Positions 1 to 8,791 of a stretch of DNA of 64,000 nt are shown piece by piece. The DNA is from Aliirhizobium smilacinae. GTDB taxonomy: Bacteria > Pseudomonadota > Alphaproteobacteria > Rhizobiales > Rhizobiaceae. The notes under the pieces are model-generated. The model did not search any database, was not told where the DNA came from, and saw only the letters and a program-made list of their open reading frames with translations. Within the stretch, counting starts at the first letter, position 1; every line of letters starts with the position of its first letter. Location of the stretch: positions 1,984,001 through 2,048,000 of the forward strand of contig NZ_VDMN01000001.1 of assembly GCF_006335145.1 (NCBI RefSeq). Direction: 5' to 3'. The position numbers and the translations under genes were made by a program.

Positions 1-1209
1 CTGCTGGATTTCGTCCTGAAGCAGGCCCGCCAGGGCGATGGAGCCGCCCGAGGGCAGTTCGACAACGGTCTCTGCGTCGCGCTTACGGAATTCGGCGCCG
101 CCGGTGCTGTTTGCAACCGGCTCGGAGACCCGCGTCTGGATACGCAGGCTGATGCGCCCGGAAGACAGAACGGTGGGCGTGAAGCCCAGGGACACACCGT
201 AATTATAGGGAGTGAGTGTCGACACTCCGTCCGTGCCAAGGGTGGAATACAAACGCTCGCCGCCGGAATTGAACGTTGCTGACTGGCCTGAAATGGCCGT
301 CAAAGTCGGCTCTGCCAGGGTCTTGATCGCGTTCGCCTGTTCCAGGGCGCTCATCACCATGTCGAAGCTGAACTTGCCCACATTGCCGGCCACCTGACCC
401 ACGAGACCGTCCGTCGCGTTGGTTGCAGCACCCAAAACCGACAGAGCCGATCCCGAAGCCGCCGCATTGCGCTGGAAGACGTTGTCGAAGCCGAGCTGTT
501 TGATGACTTCGCGGCGGACTTCTGCCACGGTCACCTTGACCGTTACCTGATCTTCTCCTTCGATCGTCAGAAGATTGACGACCGATGAAGTCTGCCGGCC
601 TTCGGCGAAGATTGCGGAATCACCACCGTTATTACCGCTCGTCGCGGTGATTTCGCGCGTCGTCGCTTCACCGCCCTTGAGGAAGGCCGTCGCCAGCTGT
701 GCCGCCTTTGCCGCATCCTGCGGCGTACGCACGCTTCCGGAGAGCACGATGTTGTCCGAAACGATTTCGACCTTGATGTTCGACTCAGGCAGGAAACGGC
801 GAAGATTTGCCTCGAGGCCGGAAATATCGCGTTCGATCTCGACGTCGAGCGTGACGATTTCCTCGCCGCCCGGACCGAAGACAAAGATGTTGGTCTGACC
901 GACCGTCTTGCCGAAGAGATAGATACGCCTCGACGTGCGGGTGACGGCGTCGGCCATGGACGGGTCGGCCACCAGGATATCATGGGCATCGGACGGCAGG
1001 TCGATGACGAGAGCCTTGTTCAGACCGATCGTCAGCCGCCGTTTGGTACCGACACCGCCCTGCGCGATGCGGATCACGCCGCTATCGGCCGCAGCAGCAT
1101 TCGGAACGCCGAAGAAAGATGGAGCGAAGCTTCCCGGAATGCCGGCAACGGCCAGGCATAAAGCCAGGCCGGTCGATACGGTTGCGCGGGTCTTGCGTTT
1201 CAAAGTCAT
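1..1209 (-). CDS. cpaC: CpaC/RcpA-type pilus secretin, C-terminus beyond window
   Basis: Outer-membrane secretin of the Tad/Flp pilus. I translated it from an ATG at 1209; about 402 residues are visible and the frame is still open at the window edge. An N-terminal signal peptide (about residues 1-41, ending AAAA) is followed by the pilus N-domain (about 50-120, with LVADPSMADA and GKTVGQTNIFVFG), a BON-like segment (IVLSGSVRTPQDA) and the start of the secretin domain. The last visible residues, SGGSIALAGLLQDEIQQ, are the secretin core, so roughly the last hundred residues are missing. It lies 17 bp downstream of cpaB in the same direction, as in other cpa loci. The assignment rests on domain order and neighbours. 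Confidence 0.93.
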   Translation of the reverse strand, partial: MTLKRKTRATVSTGLALCLAVAGIPGSFAPSFFGVPNAAAADSGVIRIAQGGVGTKRRLTIGLNKALVIDLPSDAHDILVADPSMADAVTRTSRRIYLFGKTVGQTNIFVFGPGGEEIVTLDVEIERDISGLEANLRRFLPESNIKVEIVSDNIVLSGSVRTPQDAAKAAQLATAFLKGGEATTREITATSGNNGGDSAIFAEGRQTSSVVNLLTIEGEDQVTVKVTVAEVRREVIKQLGFDNVFQRNAAASGSALSVLGAATNATDGLVGQVAGNVGKFSFDMVMSALEQANAIKTLAEPTLTAISGQSATFNSGGERLYSTLGTDGVSTLTPYNYGVSLGFTPTVLSSGRISLRIQTRVSEPVANSTGGAEFRKRDAETVVELPSGGSIALAGLLQDEIQQ

Positions 1210-1226
1210 AAACCTCATCGCTCCGT

Positions 1227-2027
1227 TCAATTGGCCTGCGTCGAGCCGGTGATGATCGACCCCGACTTGATGACCTGGATATCCGCCTTGCCGCCACCAT
1301 GCAGAAGGTATTCGGCTGCCTGCGTGTCCGCTTCCTGCGCATCCGCAACCGACCGAAGGGCGAGCGTCAAACGCTCTGCCATCTGCTGAGCCACCGCGAT
1401 GACCTTTGCCTGATCGGGCGTGAGTTCGAGGGTCGCGGTCGTGCCGACAACGGATTTGCTACCGTCGGGCGCTTCCTGGATGTTCTGGTCGATGGCCAGC
1501 ACGCGAACGTTGTTAAGGACGTTTTCGGTGACATACCCGCCACCGGTATCCTTGTTCTGGCGAACCATGATGACATCGACGCGGTCATTCGGCAGCACGA
1601 AACCGCCGGCGCCTGTCGCAACCGAGATTTCGGTTGCAACCGCACGCTTGCCGGAAGGAAGAAGCGAAGACATGATGCGGCTGGAGGAATCCGCCACCTT
1701 TTCGGCTCTCAAAGGCTCACCCTTGAAAATCGGAAGGCGGACGACGGAACCTTCAAGCTCCTTGACGGCATCCGGACGGGCTTCATTGGTGATAAAGCCT
1801 TCGGCAATACCGCTGCGCGGCCAGTCCAGCCATTCGACCGACTTGTCGTTCAGCCGGCTGCCAACGGGCAGGTTATCGGCCGAAACCAGAACGCGGACCG
1901 TCGGTTCCTTGATGACCGTTTCCACCAGCTGCGGCGCCTGGGGGCCAGACATGCGCATGGCCAGCAAGCCGGCCAGGCCTGCAGCCACAACGGCCACCGT
2001 CAGGATGATGATGCGAGCGGGCTTCAT
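1227..2027 (-). CDS. cpaB: Flp pilus assembly protein CpaB/RcpC
   Basis: 266 residues. An N-terminal membrane anchor (about 5-24) precedes a SAF domain (about 45-110, with VLVSADNLPVGSRL and VVRLPIFKGEPL) and an RcpC-type domain (GGFVLPNDRVDVIMV). In Tad systems CpaB is a periplasmic partner of the secretin and is thought to stabilise the outer-membrane pore. It sits between cpaA and cpaC on the same strand, 17 bp from cpaC, so the two are probably co-transcribed. Length and domain order are normal for the family. Confidence 0.95.
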   Translation of the reverse strand: MKPARIIILTVAVVAAGLAGLLAMRMSGPQAPQLVETVIKEPTVRVLVSADNLPVGSRLNDKSVEWLDWPRSGIAEGFITNEARPDAVKELEGSVVRLPIFKGEPLRAEKVADSSSRIMSSLLPSGKRAVATEISVATGAGGFVLPNDRVDVIMVRQNKDTGGGYVTENVLNNVRVLAIDQNIQEAPDGSKSVVGTTATLELTPDQAKVIAVAQQMAERLTLALRSVADAQEADTQAAEYLLHGGGKADIQVIKSGSIITGSTQAN

Positions 2028-2146
2028 TGCCGTTCCCTAAGAGAATCCTTGATCTTCCCGACAGGATGGGCGGCAATGGTGTAATTATGGTTAATGAGAA
2101 GCTTATAATGCTGGTTAACGCAGTATTGCGACAGACGTCAGCGGCT

Positions 2147-2668
2147 TCAGAACGCCTTGAGCGCCAGCATTGCGACGGGCGATGCTCCAAACGCCATCAA
2201 CCCGCCCATGGCGATTGCGATACCATAGGGAATCTTGCTGGTGCCGACGACAGACACGGGCAGCGGGATGCCGATCGACATCACAAGATCTGCACGAGCA
2301 CGAAGAAGGAGGAAAAGCAGCGTTACTCCGCCCCCGGCATAGGCAACCAGGACAAGAAAGGTTGCGAGCGAAGGAGTAAAGCCGAACCACAGACTTGCCG
2401 CGGTCAGGAGCTTGGCGTCGCCGCCGCCCATGACATTGGCGGCGAAGAGGGCAAAGCAGACGGCAAAGACGACCAGCGCTGCACCGAGACTGAAGCCCAG
2501 GTCGATCAGCGGCAACCCCGCAAGCGGTGCGAGAATGAAGAATGACACCGCCAAGCCGAGCGACAGGCGGTTGGATATTTTCATCGTCAGGAAATCGCTC
2601 ATCGCAGCGGCAGCAAGGGCCGCGGGAAAGACCGCAAGCACAGATACGGCGACGATATCATCCAGCAT
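2147..2668 (-). CDS. cpaA: Prepilin peptidase CpaA (TadV-like)
   Basis: 173 residues from the ATG at 2668 (MLDDIVAVSVLA). It is an A24-family aspartic prepilin peptidase with several transmembrane segments. The two catalytic aspartates are visible in AAMSDFLTMKISN near residue 22 and in NVMGGGDAKLL near residue 80 (the GxGD motif). It should process the Flp pilin and the TadE/F pseudopilins encoded nearby. The frame stays open up to 2728, but the extra codons would come from the terminator hairpin after the pilin gene, so I reject that longer start. Confidence 0.92.
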   Translation of the reverse strand: MLDDIVAVSVLAVFPAALAAAAMSDFLTMKISNRLSLGLAVSFFILAPLAGLPLIDLGFSLGAALVVFAVCFALFAANVMGGGDAKLLTAASLWFGFTPSLATFLVLVAYAGGGVTLLFLLLRARADLVMSIGIPLPVSVVGTSKIPYGIAIAMGGLMAFGASPVAMLALKAF

Positions 2669-2690
2669 GGAGCTTTTCCCGATAACGCTG

Positions 2691-2728
2691 AAAAAGGCTT
2701 GAAGCCGCCCGGAACGGGACGGCTTCAA
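2691..2728 (-). terminator. Intrinsic terminator after the Flp pilin gene
   Basis: On the minus strand a GC-rich hairpin with nine-base outer arms TTGAAGCCG and CGGCTTCAA (2699-2728) has a further CCC/GGG pairing with one bulged base. Five T residues follow (2691-2695). It sits between pilA and cpaA, so most transcripts from the pilin promoter should stop here while some read through into cpaA-cpaB-cpaC. Confidence 0.85.
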
Positions 2729-2761
2729 CCATTGTCTTCGGTGCCGAACGACGGCGGATTG

Positions 2762-2935
2762 TTACGTCTTGCTGGATACCTTGGCCGCGATGTTATTGAA
2801 CGCGTTGCCAAGGTTATTGCCGAGGGTGCTGGCACCAGCGATGATAGCAACCGAAATAAGGGCGGCGATCAGGCCATATTCAATGGCAGTTGCACCGGAT
2901 TCATCTTCACGGAAACGAGCGAAAATCTTGGACAT
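2762..2935 (-). CDS. pilA: Flp/Fap-type major pilin
   Basis: 57-residue Flp pilin, too short for usual ORF cut-offs. It starts at the ATG at 2935 (MSKIFARFREDESGATAIEY) and ends with TAA at 2762-2764. A short basic leader precedes the G/A-T-A-IEYG processing site, which is followed by a hydrophobic helix (LIAALISVAIIAGA) and a small polar tail. This is the classic Flp pilin layout: glutamate five residues after cleavage, then tyrosine. CpaA, next downstream, is its expected peptidase. A strong terminator separates the two genes, which fits high-level pilin expression. Confidence 0.95.
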   Translation of the reverse strand: MSKIFARFREDESGATAIEYGLIAALISVAIIAGASTLGNNLGNAFNNIAAKVSSKT

Positions 2936-3330
2936 TGAATTCTCCTATTCCACACAATTGTTGTTCAGCACTTACCGACAACTGTTTTTCCGTTGCTCGG
3001 TTGATGTGGAAGCTACAGGCGGACGATTGCCAACCGCTTAAAAAGGAACGTTACCGGATCGTTAATCGGGGCAGTTATGAGCACTGTGGTAAATAGATCC
3101 TGACAGAAATGCAGTGCTTTTTTCAGTATCCGCAAGATGCTGATACAGCCCGTCGAAGTACATATAATTCAGTTAGTTAATTGCGATAAAGAGGGTCGCG
3201 AATCGCTGTTTTGGTAACAAATGGCCAAGTTACAGAAAGATAGGGCCGGCCTGCCCCCGCCGCTTAAGCCTTCATTCACCAATCAAGGTCATCTTCCATT
3301 CATATCGAAATCCGCCCAAGGACCCTTAAA
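2936..3330. promoter_or_regulatory. Divergent intergenic region with a CtrA-like box
   Basis: 395 bp between the divergent pilA and 3331 genes. I see no ORF with coding character. On the minus strand TTAACGATCCGGTAAC (3050-3065) resembles the alphaproteobacterial CtrA box TTAA-N7-TTAAC with one mismatch in the second half. It lies about 115 bp before the pilA start. The rest is AT-richer than its surroundings and should contain both promoters. Confidence 0.45.
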
Positions 3331-3735
3331 ATGGCGCTGCGTCTTGTATTGGCCGCCTTCACGCTTGCCTCCAGCGTCCTCGCCGGCGAAGCTGCTGCCG
3401 ATGATCGCCAGGACGTGCTGCGCGTGTTCATGAATCAGGCGCGCGTGCTGAAACTCGACCGGCCGGTGGCAAAGGTCATCGTCGGCAATTCGGAAGTGGC
3501 GGATGCGACGGTGGCGGATGCAACGACGATCGTTCTAACCGGTCGCAGCTTCGGCACCACCAATCTCGTGCTTCTCGATCAGGACGGCAATGCGATTGCC
3601 GACGAGCGGGTACTGGTATCCATCGACGAGGGAAATACCGTGCGTGTCTTCAAGCAGACCGAGCGCACCGTATTGTCCTGCACCCCGAACTGCGAGCAGC
3701 ATGCCGAGTTCGACACAACCACGAAGACGCCCTGA
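3331..3735 (+). CDS. Stand-alone pilus/secretin N-terminal-domain protein
   Basis: 134 residues with a signal peptide (about 1-23, cleavage near GEAAA-DD). A pilus-assembly N-domain follows, like the front of CpaC: VLKLDRPVAKVIVGNSEVADA and GRSFGTTNLVLLDQDG match the CpaC segments LVADPSMADA and GKTVGQTNIFVFG. There is no secretin core. Two cysteines near the C-terminus (SCTPNC) may form a disulphide. It is divergent from pilA and upstream of the TadE/F genes, so it is probably a periplasmic pilus accessory. An AAGGA motif nine bases before the ATG supports the start. Confidence 0.85.
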   Translation: MALRLVLAAFTLASSVLAGEAAADDRQDVLRVFMNQARVLKLDRPVAKVIVGNSEVADATVADATTIVLTGRSFGTTNLVLLDQDGNAIADERVLVSIDEGNTVRVFKQTERTVLSCTPNCEQHAEFDTTTKTP

Positions 3736-3834
3736 TCGTTGCGACTGCACCAATTTGCATCAGTTGGGAAACGGTTTTTCAATGATCGTTGATTATGGTC
3801 CGTCCTGCTTTCACCGCTCCGCGGATAGGAAGAG

Positions 3835-4470
3835 ATGCATCAGGATCATTCGCCAATGGCCGGCTCGACTTCGCCGAACGCTCCAAAATCCGGATTGAAG
3901 AGGCTTTTCCGCTCAAAAGACGGCGCGGCGGCGATCGAATTCGCATTGCTCGCCATCCCCTATTTCCTGATCGTCTTCGCCATCATCGAGACGTTCGTCG
4001 CCTATACGGCCGAGCAACTGGTCGCCAACGCCGTCGATACGATGGGCCGCAAGCTGCGCACCGGGAACATTACCTACAGCACTACGAATACTACTGCACC
4101 CACCTACATGGATGAGACCAAATTCCGCCGTGCTTTCTGTGGCGAGATCTCGATCCTGATCAAGTGCAGCGAAGCCGAAATCACTGCGGTCACGAAGACC
4201 AACAAGCTGTTTCTGGACGCCAAACCTTATACGAACTTCTCAGACATGCCGACGACCATACCGGTCGGCAGCGACGGTGACCTCAATACGACCGGCCTCA
4301 CCTTCGCGCCCGGCGGGGCGGGCACGAAGAACATGCTGCGCGCCTATTACAGGTGGGACATCATGACCGACCTGCTTCGTCCGTATATTTCCAACATCCG
4401 CCCGACCACCGGATCCAACTATTTCCTGATCGTGGAAACCTCTGCCTTCAAGAACGAGGACTACCCATGA
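3835..4470 (+). CDS. TadE-like pseudopilin
   Basis: 211 residues. A basic, Ser/Pro-rich leader (about 1-34) is followed by KDGAAAIEFALLAIPYFLIV, the TadE signature with a G-A-A-A-IEF cleavage region, then a transmembrane helix and a periplasmic domain. TadE/F proteins are pseudopilins of the Flp pilus and are processed by the TadV/CpaA peptidase, here encoded at 2147-2668. AGGAAGAG lies directly before the ATG; an in-frame ATG at 3856 is an alternative. Its stop overlaps the next start by four bases (ATGA), suggesting translational coupling. Confidence 0.88.
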   Translation: MHQDHSPMAGSTSPNAPKSGLKRLFRSKDGAAAIEFALLAIPYFLIVFAIIETFVAYTAEQLVANAVDTMGRKLRTGNITYSTTNTTAPTYMDETKFRRAFCGEISILIKCSEAEITAVTKTNKLFLDAKPYTNFSDMPTTIPVGSDGDLNTTGLTFAPGGAGTKNMLRAYYRWDIMTDLLRPYISNIRPTTGSNYFLIVETSAFKNEDYP

Positions 4471-5060
4471 TGCGGGCGACGTTGCGCAAACTTCTTTCGG
4501 GATTGCCGCTGGTCAACCAGATGCGGCGCTTTGGCGCGGATATCCGGGGCGTCGGCGGTGTGGAATTTGCACTGATCGCGCCTCTTCTCCTCGCCCTCTA
4601 TATCACTTCGTTCGAACTGACGATCGGGCTCAGCGTATCCAAAAGGGTGACCCGCACGGCCAGCACGATCGCAGATCTGGTGACGCAGCAATCGAAGGTC
4701 TCGACGACCGATCTGCAGCAGATGGTCAATGTCGCGAACGCCATCTTCACGCCCTACACCCCTCAAAACCTGAAGATAAAGGTTACCGGCATCACGCTCG
4801 ACGCGTCAGGCAACCCGACAGTCACATGGTCATGGGCGCAGGATGGAAGCCGGCCTTATGCCAACGGTTCAACAGTCAACGTACCGACCGATATGCGTTC
4901 GGCCAGCACATTCCTGGTTCGGGCCGAAGTATCCACGACACATCAACTGCTGATGTTCATGCCGGGGATCATGCCGAACAGCCTGCAGACCCTCACGCTG
5001 AACCGGGAGTTCTTCTACCGCCAGCGTGTCGGGACCAGTATTACCTGCGACGGGTGCTGA
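4467..5060 (+). CDS. TadE/TadF-like pseudopilin
   Basis: 197 residues, starting at the ATG that overlaps the previous stop (4467-4470). The N-terminal basic region ends in RGVGGVEFALIAPLLLALYI, a TadF/TadE-type cleavage region and transmembrane segment, followed by a soluble domain with an aromatic C-terminus and two cysteines (TCDGC). Together with the upstream TadE-like gene it gives the usual pair of minor pseudopilins. The frame extends upstream to 4353, but that would be out of frame over the previous gene with no better start signal. Confidence 0.87.
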   Translation: MMRATLRKLLSGLPLVNQMRRFGADIRGVGGVEFALIAPLLLALYITSFELTIGLSVSKRVTRTASTIADLVTQQSKVSTTDLQQMVNVANAIFTPYTPQNLKIKVTGITLDASGNPTVTWSWAQDGSRPYANGSTVNVPTDMRSASTFLVRAEVSTTHQLLMFMPGIMPNSLQTLTLNREFFYRQRVGTSITCDGC

Positions 5061-5197
5061 GACTTCGAGGCCAGCCCACTCGTCCGTTCCCGAACGGCCT
5101 CTCGGGACCTTTGCCAATAGCACCGGCGAACTATATGAATGGCGATTCAGTTCGATCACGGGATCGGACGAGATGACATTCAGATCACCGGTGACAG

Positions 5198-6418
5198 ATG
5201 GCGCGAGCCTTTCTCTTCGTACTTGATTCCTTCGGCGTCGGCGGCGCGCGTGATGCAGCCGATTACGGCGACCTGGGATCCAACACGCTTGGCCATATCG
5301 CGGAATTCTGCGCCGCCGGAGCCGCCGACCGAGCTGGCTTGAGGCAAGGACCGCTGAAGCTTCCCAACATGACGTCGCTTGGACTGATGGATATCGCCAA
5401 GATGGCAAGCGGCAATTATCCCGCTGGAATGCCCCTCCCCGAAAGGCTATTCGGCCTCTATGGCGCTGCCAGCGAATTGTCGAGCGGCAAGGACACCCCC
5501 TCCGGCCACTGGGAGATCGCCGGCACGCCTGTCATGTTCAAGTGGGGATATTTTCCGACAGAGGGCGATGCATTCTCCCCTGAGTTGGTGGAGGCAATCT
5601 GTAGGGAAGGCAACGTTCCCGGCATTCTCGGCAACTGCCATGCTTCGGGCACCGATATCATCCAAAGACTTGGCGAGGAACATGTCAGAACGGGCAAGCC
5701 GATCTGCTACACGTCGAGCGACAGCGTTTTTCAGATCGCCGCACATGAGACTTATTTCGGCCTGGACCGGCTGATCGCCCTTTGCCAGGTGGTGCGCGGC
5801 CTGCTCGATCCGCTGAATATCGGACGGGTGATCGCACGGCCCTTTACCGGCGAGACCCCGGAAAGTTTCGAGCGGACCGGCAACCGGCGCGATTTTTCCG
5901 TCCCGCCGCCTGAGCCGACATTGCTGGACCGGTTGGTAGAAGCCGGCCGCGGTGTTCATGCCGTCGGCAAGGTAGGCGATATCTTCGCGCATCAGGGCGT
6001 TTCGCGCGTCATCAAGGCAAACGGCAATGCGGCGCTGGCTGCAGCCACGCTGACCGCCATGGACGAGGCCGCCGACGGCGATCTGGTGTTCACCAATTTC
6101 GTCGATTTCGACATGGTCTATGGCCATCGGCGCGACGTGCCCGGTTATGCAGCGGCACTCGAAGCCTTCGATCTCGGGCTACCGGATATCCATCGTCGGC
6201 TGAAGCCGGGCGACCTCGTGATATTGACCGCCGATCACGGCTGCGACCCGACCTGGCGCGGCACCGACCATACCCGCGAACGCGTGCCGATCATGGCATT
6301 CGGCCCCGGTATCCGCACCCGCTCGATCGGGGTTCGGTCTTCCTATGCCGATATCGGCGAGACGGTGGCTGCGCATCTCGGCATTCCCGCCGGCCGGCAC
6401 GGATGGAGTTTCCTGTGA
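5198..6418 (+). CDS. deoB: Phosphopentomutase
   Basis: 406 residues. It interconverts ribose- or deoxyribose-1-phosphate and the 5-phosphate form, between nucleoside phosphorolysis and central metabolism. The alkaline-phosphatase-superfamily metal site is visible at the N-terminus ([11 protein letters not shown], Asp10) and near the C-terminus ([19 protein letters not shown]). [10 protein letters not shown] contains the threonine (Thr100) that carries the phosphate. Length is normal for the family. It overlaps the adenosine deaminase gene by four bases. The partner enzymes DeoA, DeoC and the purine nucleoside phosphorylase are encoded a few kilobases away. Confidence 0.96.
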   Translation: MARAFLFVLDSFGVGGARDAADYGDLGSNTLGHIAEFCAAGAADRAGLRQGPLKLPNMTSLGLMDIAKMASGNYPAGMPLPERLFGLYGAASELSSGKDTPSGHWEIAGTPVMFKWGYFPTEGDAFSPELVEAICREGNVPGILGNCHASGTDIIQRLGEEHVRTGKPICYTSSDSVFQIAAHETYFGLDRLIALCQVVRGLLDPLNIGRVIARPFTGETPESFERTGNRRDFSVPPPEPTLLDRLVEAGRGVHAVGKVGDIFAHQGVSRVIKANGNAALAAATLTAMDEAADGDLVFTNFVDFDMVYGHRRDVPGYAAALEAFDLGLPDIHRRLKPGDLVILTADHGCDPTWRGTDHTRERVPIMAFGPGIRTRSIGVRSSYADIGETVAAHLGIPAGRHGWSFL

Positions 6419-7395
6419 CACGACAGCTGCTGAAGGCCGAGATCCACTGCCATATCGAGGGTGCCGCACCGCCGGCGGTGACGGAAGCGCAGGCGCGCAA
6501 GTACGGCGTCGATACAGCAGCGTTTCTTCGTGATGGCGCCTATCAATGGCGCGACTTTTCGGAGTTTCTTATCGCCTATGATGCGGTCGCCGCGCTGTTT
6601 CGAACGGAAGAGGACTATGCGCTTCTGACCGAGGCCTATCTTGCCGAACTTGCCTCGATCAATACGATCTACAGCGAAATCATCGTCTCGCCAGACCATG
6701 GCGACCGGATCGGTCTTGGTGCCGATGCCTATCTTGCCGGCATATGCGACGGGATATATTCCGCGAAGGAGAAGACCGGCATCGAGGCACGGATCATCGT
6801 GACCGGCGAGCGGCATTTCGGGCCTGACCGGGTTGTTTCTGCTGCCGAATATGCCGCGCGGGCGAAAAACCCTCTGGTCACCGGCTTCAACATGGCGGGC
6901 GAAGAGCGAATGGGACTGGTGGCGGATTATGCCCGTGCCTTCGATATCGCCCGTGATGCGGGTCTTGGCCTTACCATTCATGCCGGCGAGGTCTGCGGAC
7001 CGTTCAGCGTGACGGATGCGCTGGATCTGGTGAAACCCGCCCGCATCGGGCATGGCGTGAGGGCCATCGAGGACGAAGCCCTGGTGGCGCGGCTGGCAGA
7101 ACTTGGCACCGTGCTGGAAGTCTGCCCCGGCTCCAATATTGCGCTCGGCGTGTTTGCCGATTTCGACAGTCATCCGCTGAAAAAGCTGAAAGATGCCGGC
7201 GTGAGGGTCTGCATCAATTCCGACGACCCGCCCTTCTTCGGCACGTCGCTTGCCCGCGAATACGAGATTGCATCGCAGACAATGGGGATGAGCAATACGG
7301 AGATCAACGACATGACCCGGACGGCGCTTGAAGCCGCCTTCGTCGATGAGGGGACGAAAGCGACGTTGCTGAAGCGCTTCGACACACAAAGCTGA
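6415..7395 (+). CDS. add: Adenosine deaminase
   Basis: 326 residues. It deaminates (deoxy)adenosine to (deoxy)inosine for purine salvage. Zinc and substrate motifs are in order: AEIHCHIEG (HxH, residues 11 and 13), [19 protein letters not shown] and [15 protein letters not shown] place the start at the GTG at 6415: GGAG stands six bases upstream, and GTGA overlaps the deoB stop, indicating coupling. An ATG at 6403 is in frame but sits inside that ribosome-binding site. Confidence 0.95.
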   Translation: MTRQLLKAEIHCHIEGAAPPAVTEAQARKYGVDTAAFLRDGAYQWRDFSEFLIAYDAVAALFRTEEDYALLTEAYLAELASINTIYSEIIVSPDHGDRIGLGADAYLAGICDGIYSAKEKTGIEARIIVTGERHFGPDRVVSAAEYAARAKNPLVTGFNMAGEERMGLVADYARAFDIARDAGLGLTIHAGEVCGPFSVTDALDLVKPARIGHGVRAIEDEALVARLAELGTVLEVCPGSNIALGVFADFDSHPLKKLKDAGVRVCINSDDPPFFGTSLAREYEIASQTMGMSNTEINDMTRTALEAAFVDEGTKATLLKRFDTQS

Positions 7396-7494
7396 GGTTC
7401 AGGCTGGGGATCATGCTTCGACCATGATCTCACCACTTGCAGAACGGGTCGTTTTTCGAAAAAGAAGAGACAAGCAACGAAAAGGAAGAAGGCC

Positions 7495-8124
7495 ATGGAC
7501 GGCGTCACAGTCATCAATCATCCGCTGGTGCAGCACAAGCTGACGATCATGCGCAAGAAGGAGACCTCGACCGCCGGTTTCAGAAGGCTGCTGCGCGAGA
7601 TCTCGATGTTGCTCTGCTACGAGGTGACCCGCGATCTCGAACTGACGCTCGAAACGATCGAGACGCCGATCACGCAGATGCAGTCGCCTGTCGTAGAAGG
7701 CAAGAAGCTGGTTTTCGTCTCGATCCTGCGCGCCGGCAATGGTCTTCTGGAAGGCATGCTGGAACTGGTGCCGTCCGCCCGCGTCTCGCATATCGGTCTC
7801 TACCGCGATCATGATACGCTGCAGCCGGTCGAATATTACTTCAAGGCACCCGACGATCTGGACGAGCGCCTGTTGATCGTGGTCGATCCGATGCTGGCCA
7901 CCGGCAATTCCGCGATCGCCGCGATCCAGAAGCTGAAGGAACGCGGCGCGAAGAACATTCGCTTCCTTTGCCTGCTGGCAGCGCCGGAAGGCATCAAGAA
8001 TTTCCAGGAAGCCCATCCGGACGTGAAGGTCTATACCGCATCGATCGACAGCCATCTCAACGAGAAGGGCTATATCGTGCCCGGCCTCGGTGATGCCGGC
8101 GACCGTATGTACGGGACGAAGTGA
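7495..8124 (+). CDS. upp: Uracil phosphoribosyltransferase
   Basis: 209 residues. It makes UMP from uracil and PRPP. The PRPP loop is [16 protein letters not shown] (about 122-137), and the C-terminal uracil-binding region [16 protein letters not shown] is intact. Length is typical. It lies 99 bp after add on the same strand and has its own terminator. It completes the pyrimidine arm fed by cdd and the nucleoside phosphorylases. AAGGAAGAAGGCC precedes the ATG. Confidence 0.97.
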   Translation: MDGVTVINHPLVQHKLTIMRKKETSTAGFRRLLREISMLLCYEVTRDLELTLETIETPITQMQSPVVEGKKLVFVSILRAGNGLLEGMLELVPSARVSHIGLYRDHDTLQPVEYYFKAPDDLDERLLIVVDPMLATGNSAIAAIQKLKERGAKNIRFLCLLAAPEGIKNFQEAHPDVKVYTASIDSHLNEKGYIVPGLGDAGDRMYGTK

Positions 8125-8158
8125 TAGCTTTAGAATTTCCTTACCAAGGATGAAGAAG

Positions 8159-8189
8159 GCGGCCGGCTCCCAGAGCTGGGCCGCTTTTT
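8159..8189 (+). terminator. Intrinsic terminator after upp
   Basis: GCGGCC (8159-8164) pairs with GGCCGC (8179-8184) around a loop that can itself pair further, followed by TTTTT (8185-8189), 35 bp after the upp stop. Confidence 0.85.
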
Positions 8190-8239
8190 CGTAAACCATT
8201 GCGGCCTAGAATATCTGTCCTGAACCCAAGGGACCGACC

Positions 8240-8776
8240 ATGCTTCTTCGCACCGCCATGTTCGCAGCCGTTGCCATATTGCTGGCGACACAGATCCCTG
8301 CGTTGATCGAGCGGACGGATGATCCGGCACAGCAGCAGCCGGCGGTACGGTCACCCTCCTCTGCCCCTTCAAGCAATTCCGCCCCGCAGGCGGCATCGCT
8401 TACGCCGGGGACGATGGTGCTGAACGCTGATGGACGCGGCCATTTCATCGGTACTTTCCGCCTCAACGGAAAGTCCGTCACCGGTCTCGTCGATACCGGA
8501 GCGTCCGTGGTCGCGATCAATGAACGCACTGCGCGTATGCTGGGCTACAGCGCAAACAGCCTGGAATTCCGTTACCCTATGCAGACGGCAAACGGACAAA
8601 CGCAGGCTGCGCATATCGTGCTTGACCGTGTCGAGATCGGCAATGTGCGGGTCCGCAATGTTGATGCCATGGTACTGCGGGACGAAGCCTTGAGCGACAC
8701 TCTGGTCGGCATGAGTTTTCTGACGAAGCTGAAATCCTATCAGGTCAAGGGCGGCAGCCTGACGCTGGCCAACTGA
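8240..8776 (+). CDS. Retropepsin-like clan AA aspartic protease, membrane-anchored
   Basis: 178 residues. A hydrophobic N-terminal anchor (about 1-20) and a Pro/Ser-rich linker precede a single retroviral-type aspartic protease domain with VTGLVDTGASVVAIN (catalytic DTG) and a second hydrophobic strand near DTLVGMSFL. The layout matches the alphaproteobacterial family of about 180-residue periplasmic aspartyl proteases. The natural substrate is not known to me. It is convergent with deoA and looks unrelated to nucleoside salvage. Confidence 0.85.
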   Translation: MLLRTAMFAAVAILLATQIPALIERTDDPAQQQPAVRSPSSAPSSNSAPQAASLTPGTMVLNADGRGHFIGTFRLNGKSVTGLVDTGASVVAINERTARMLGYSANSLEFRYPMQTANGQTQAAHIVLDRVEIGNVRVRNVDAMVLRDEALSDTLVGMSFLTKLKSYQVKGGSLTLAN

Positions 8777-8791
8777 TCCCAGGGGAATATC

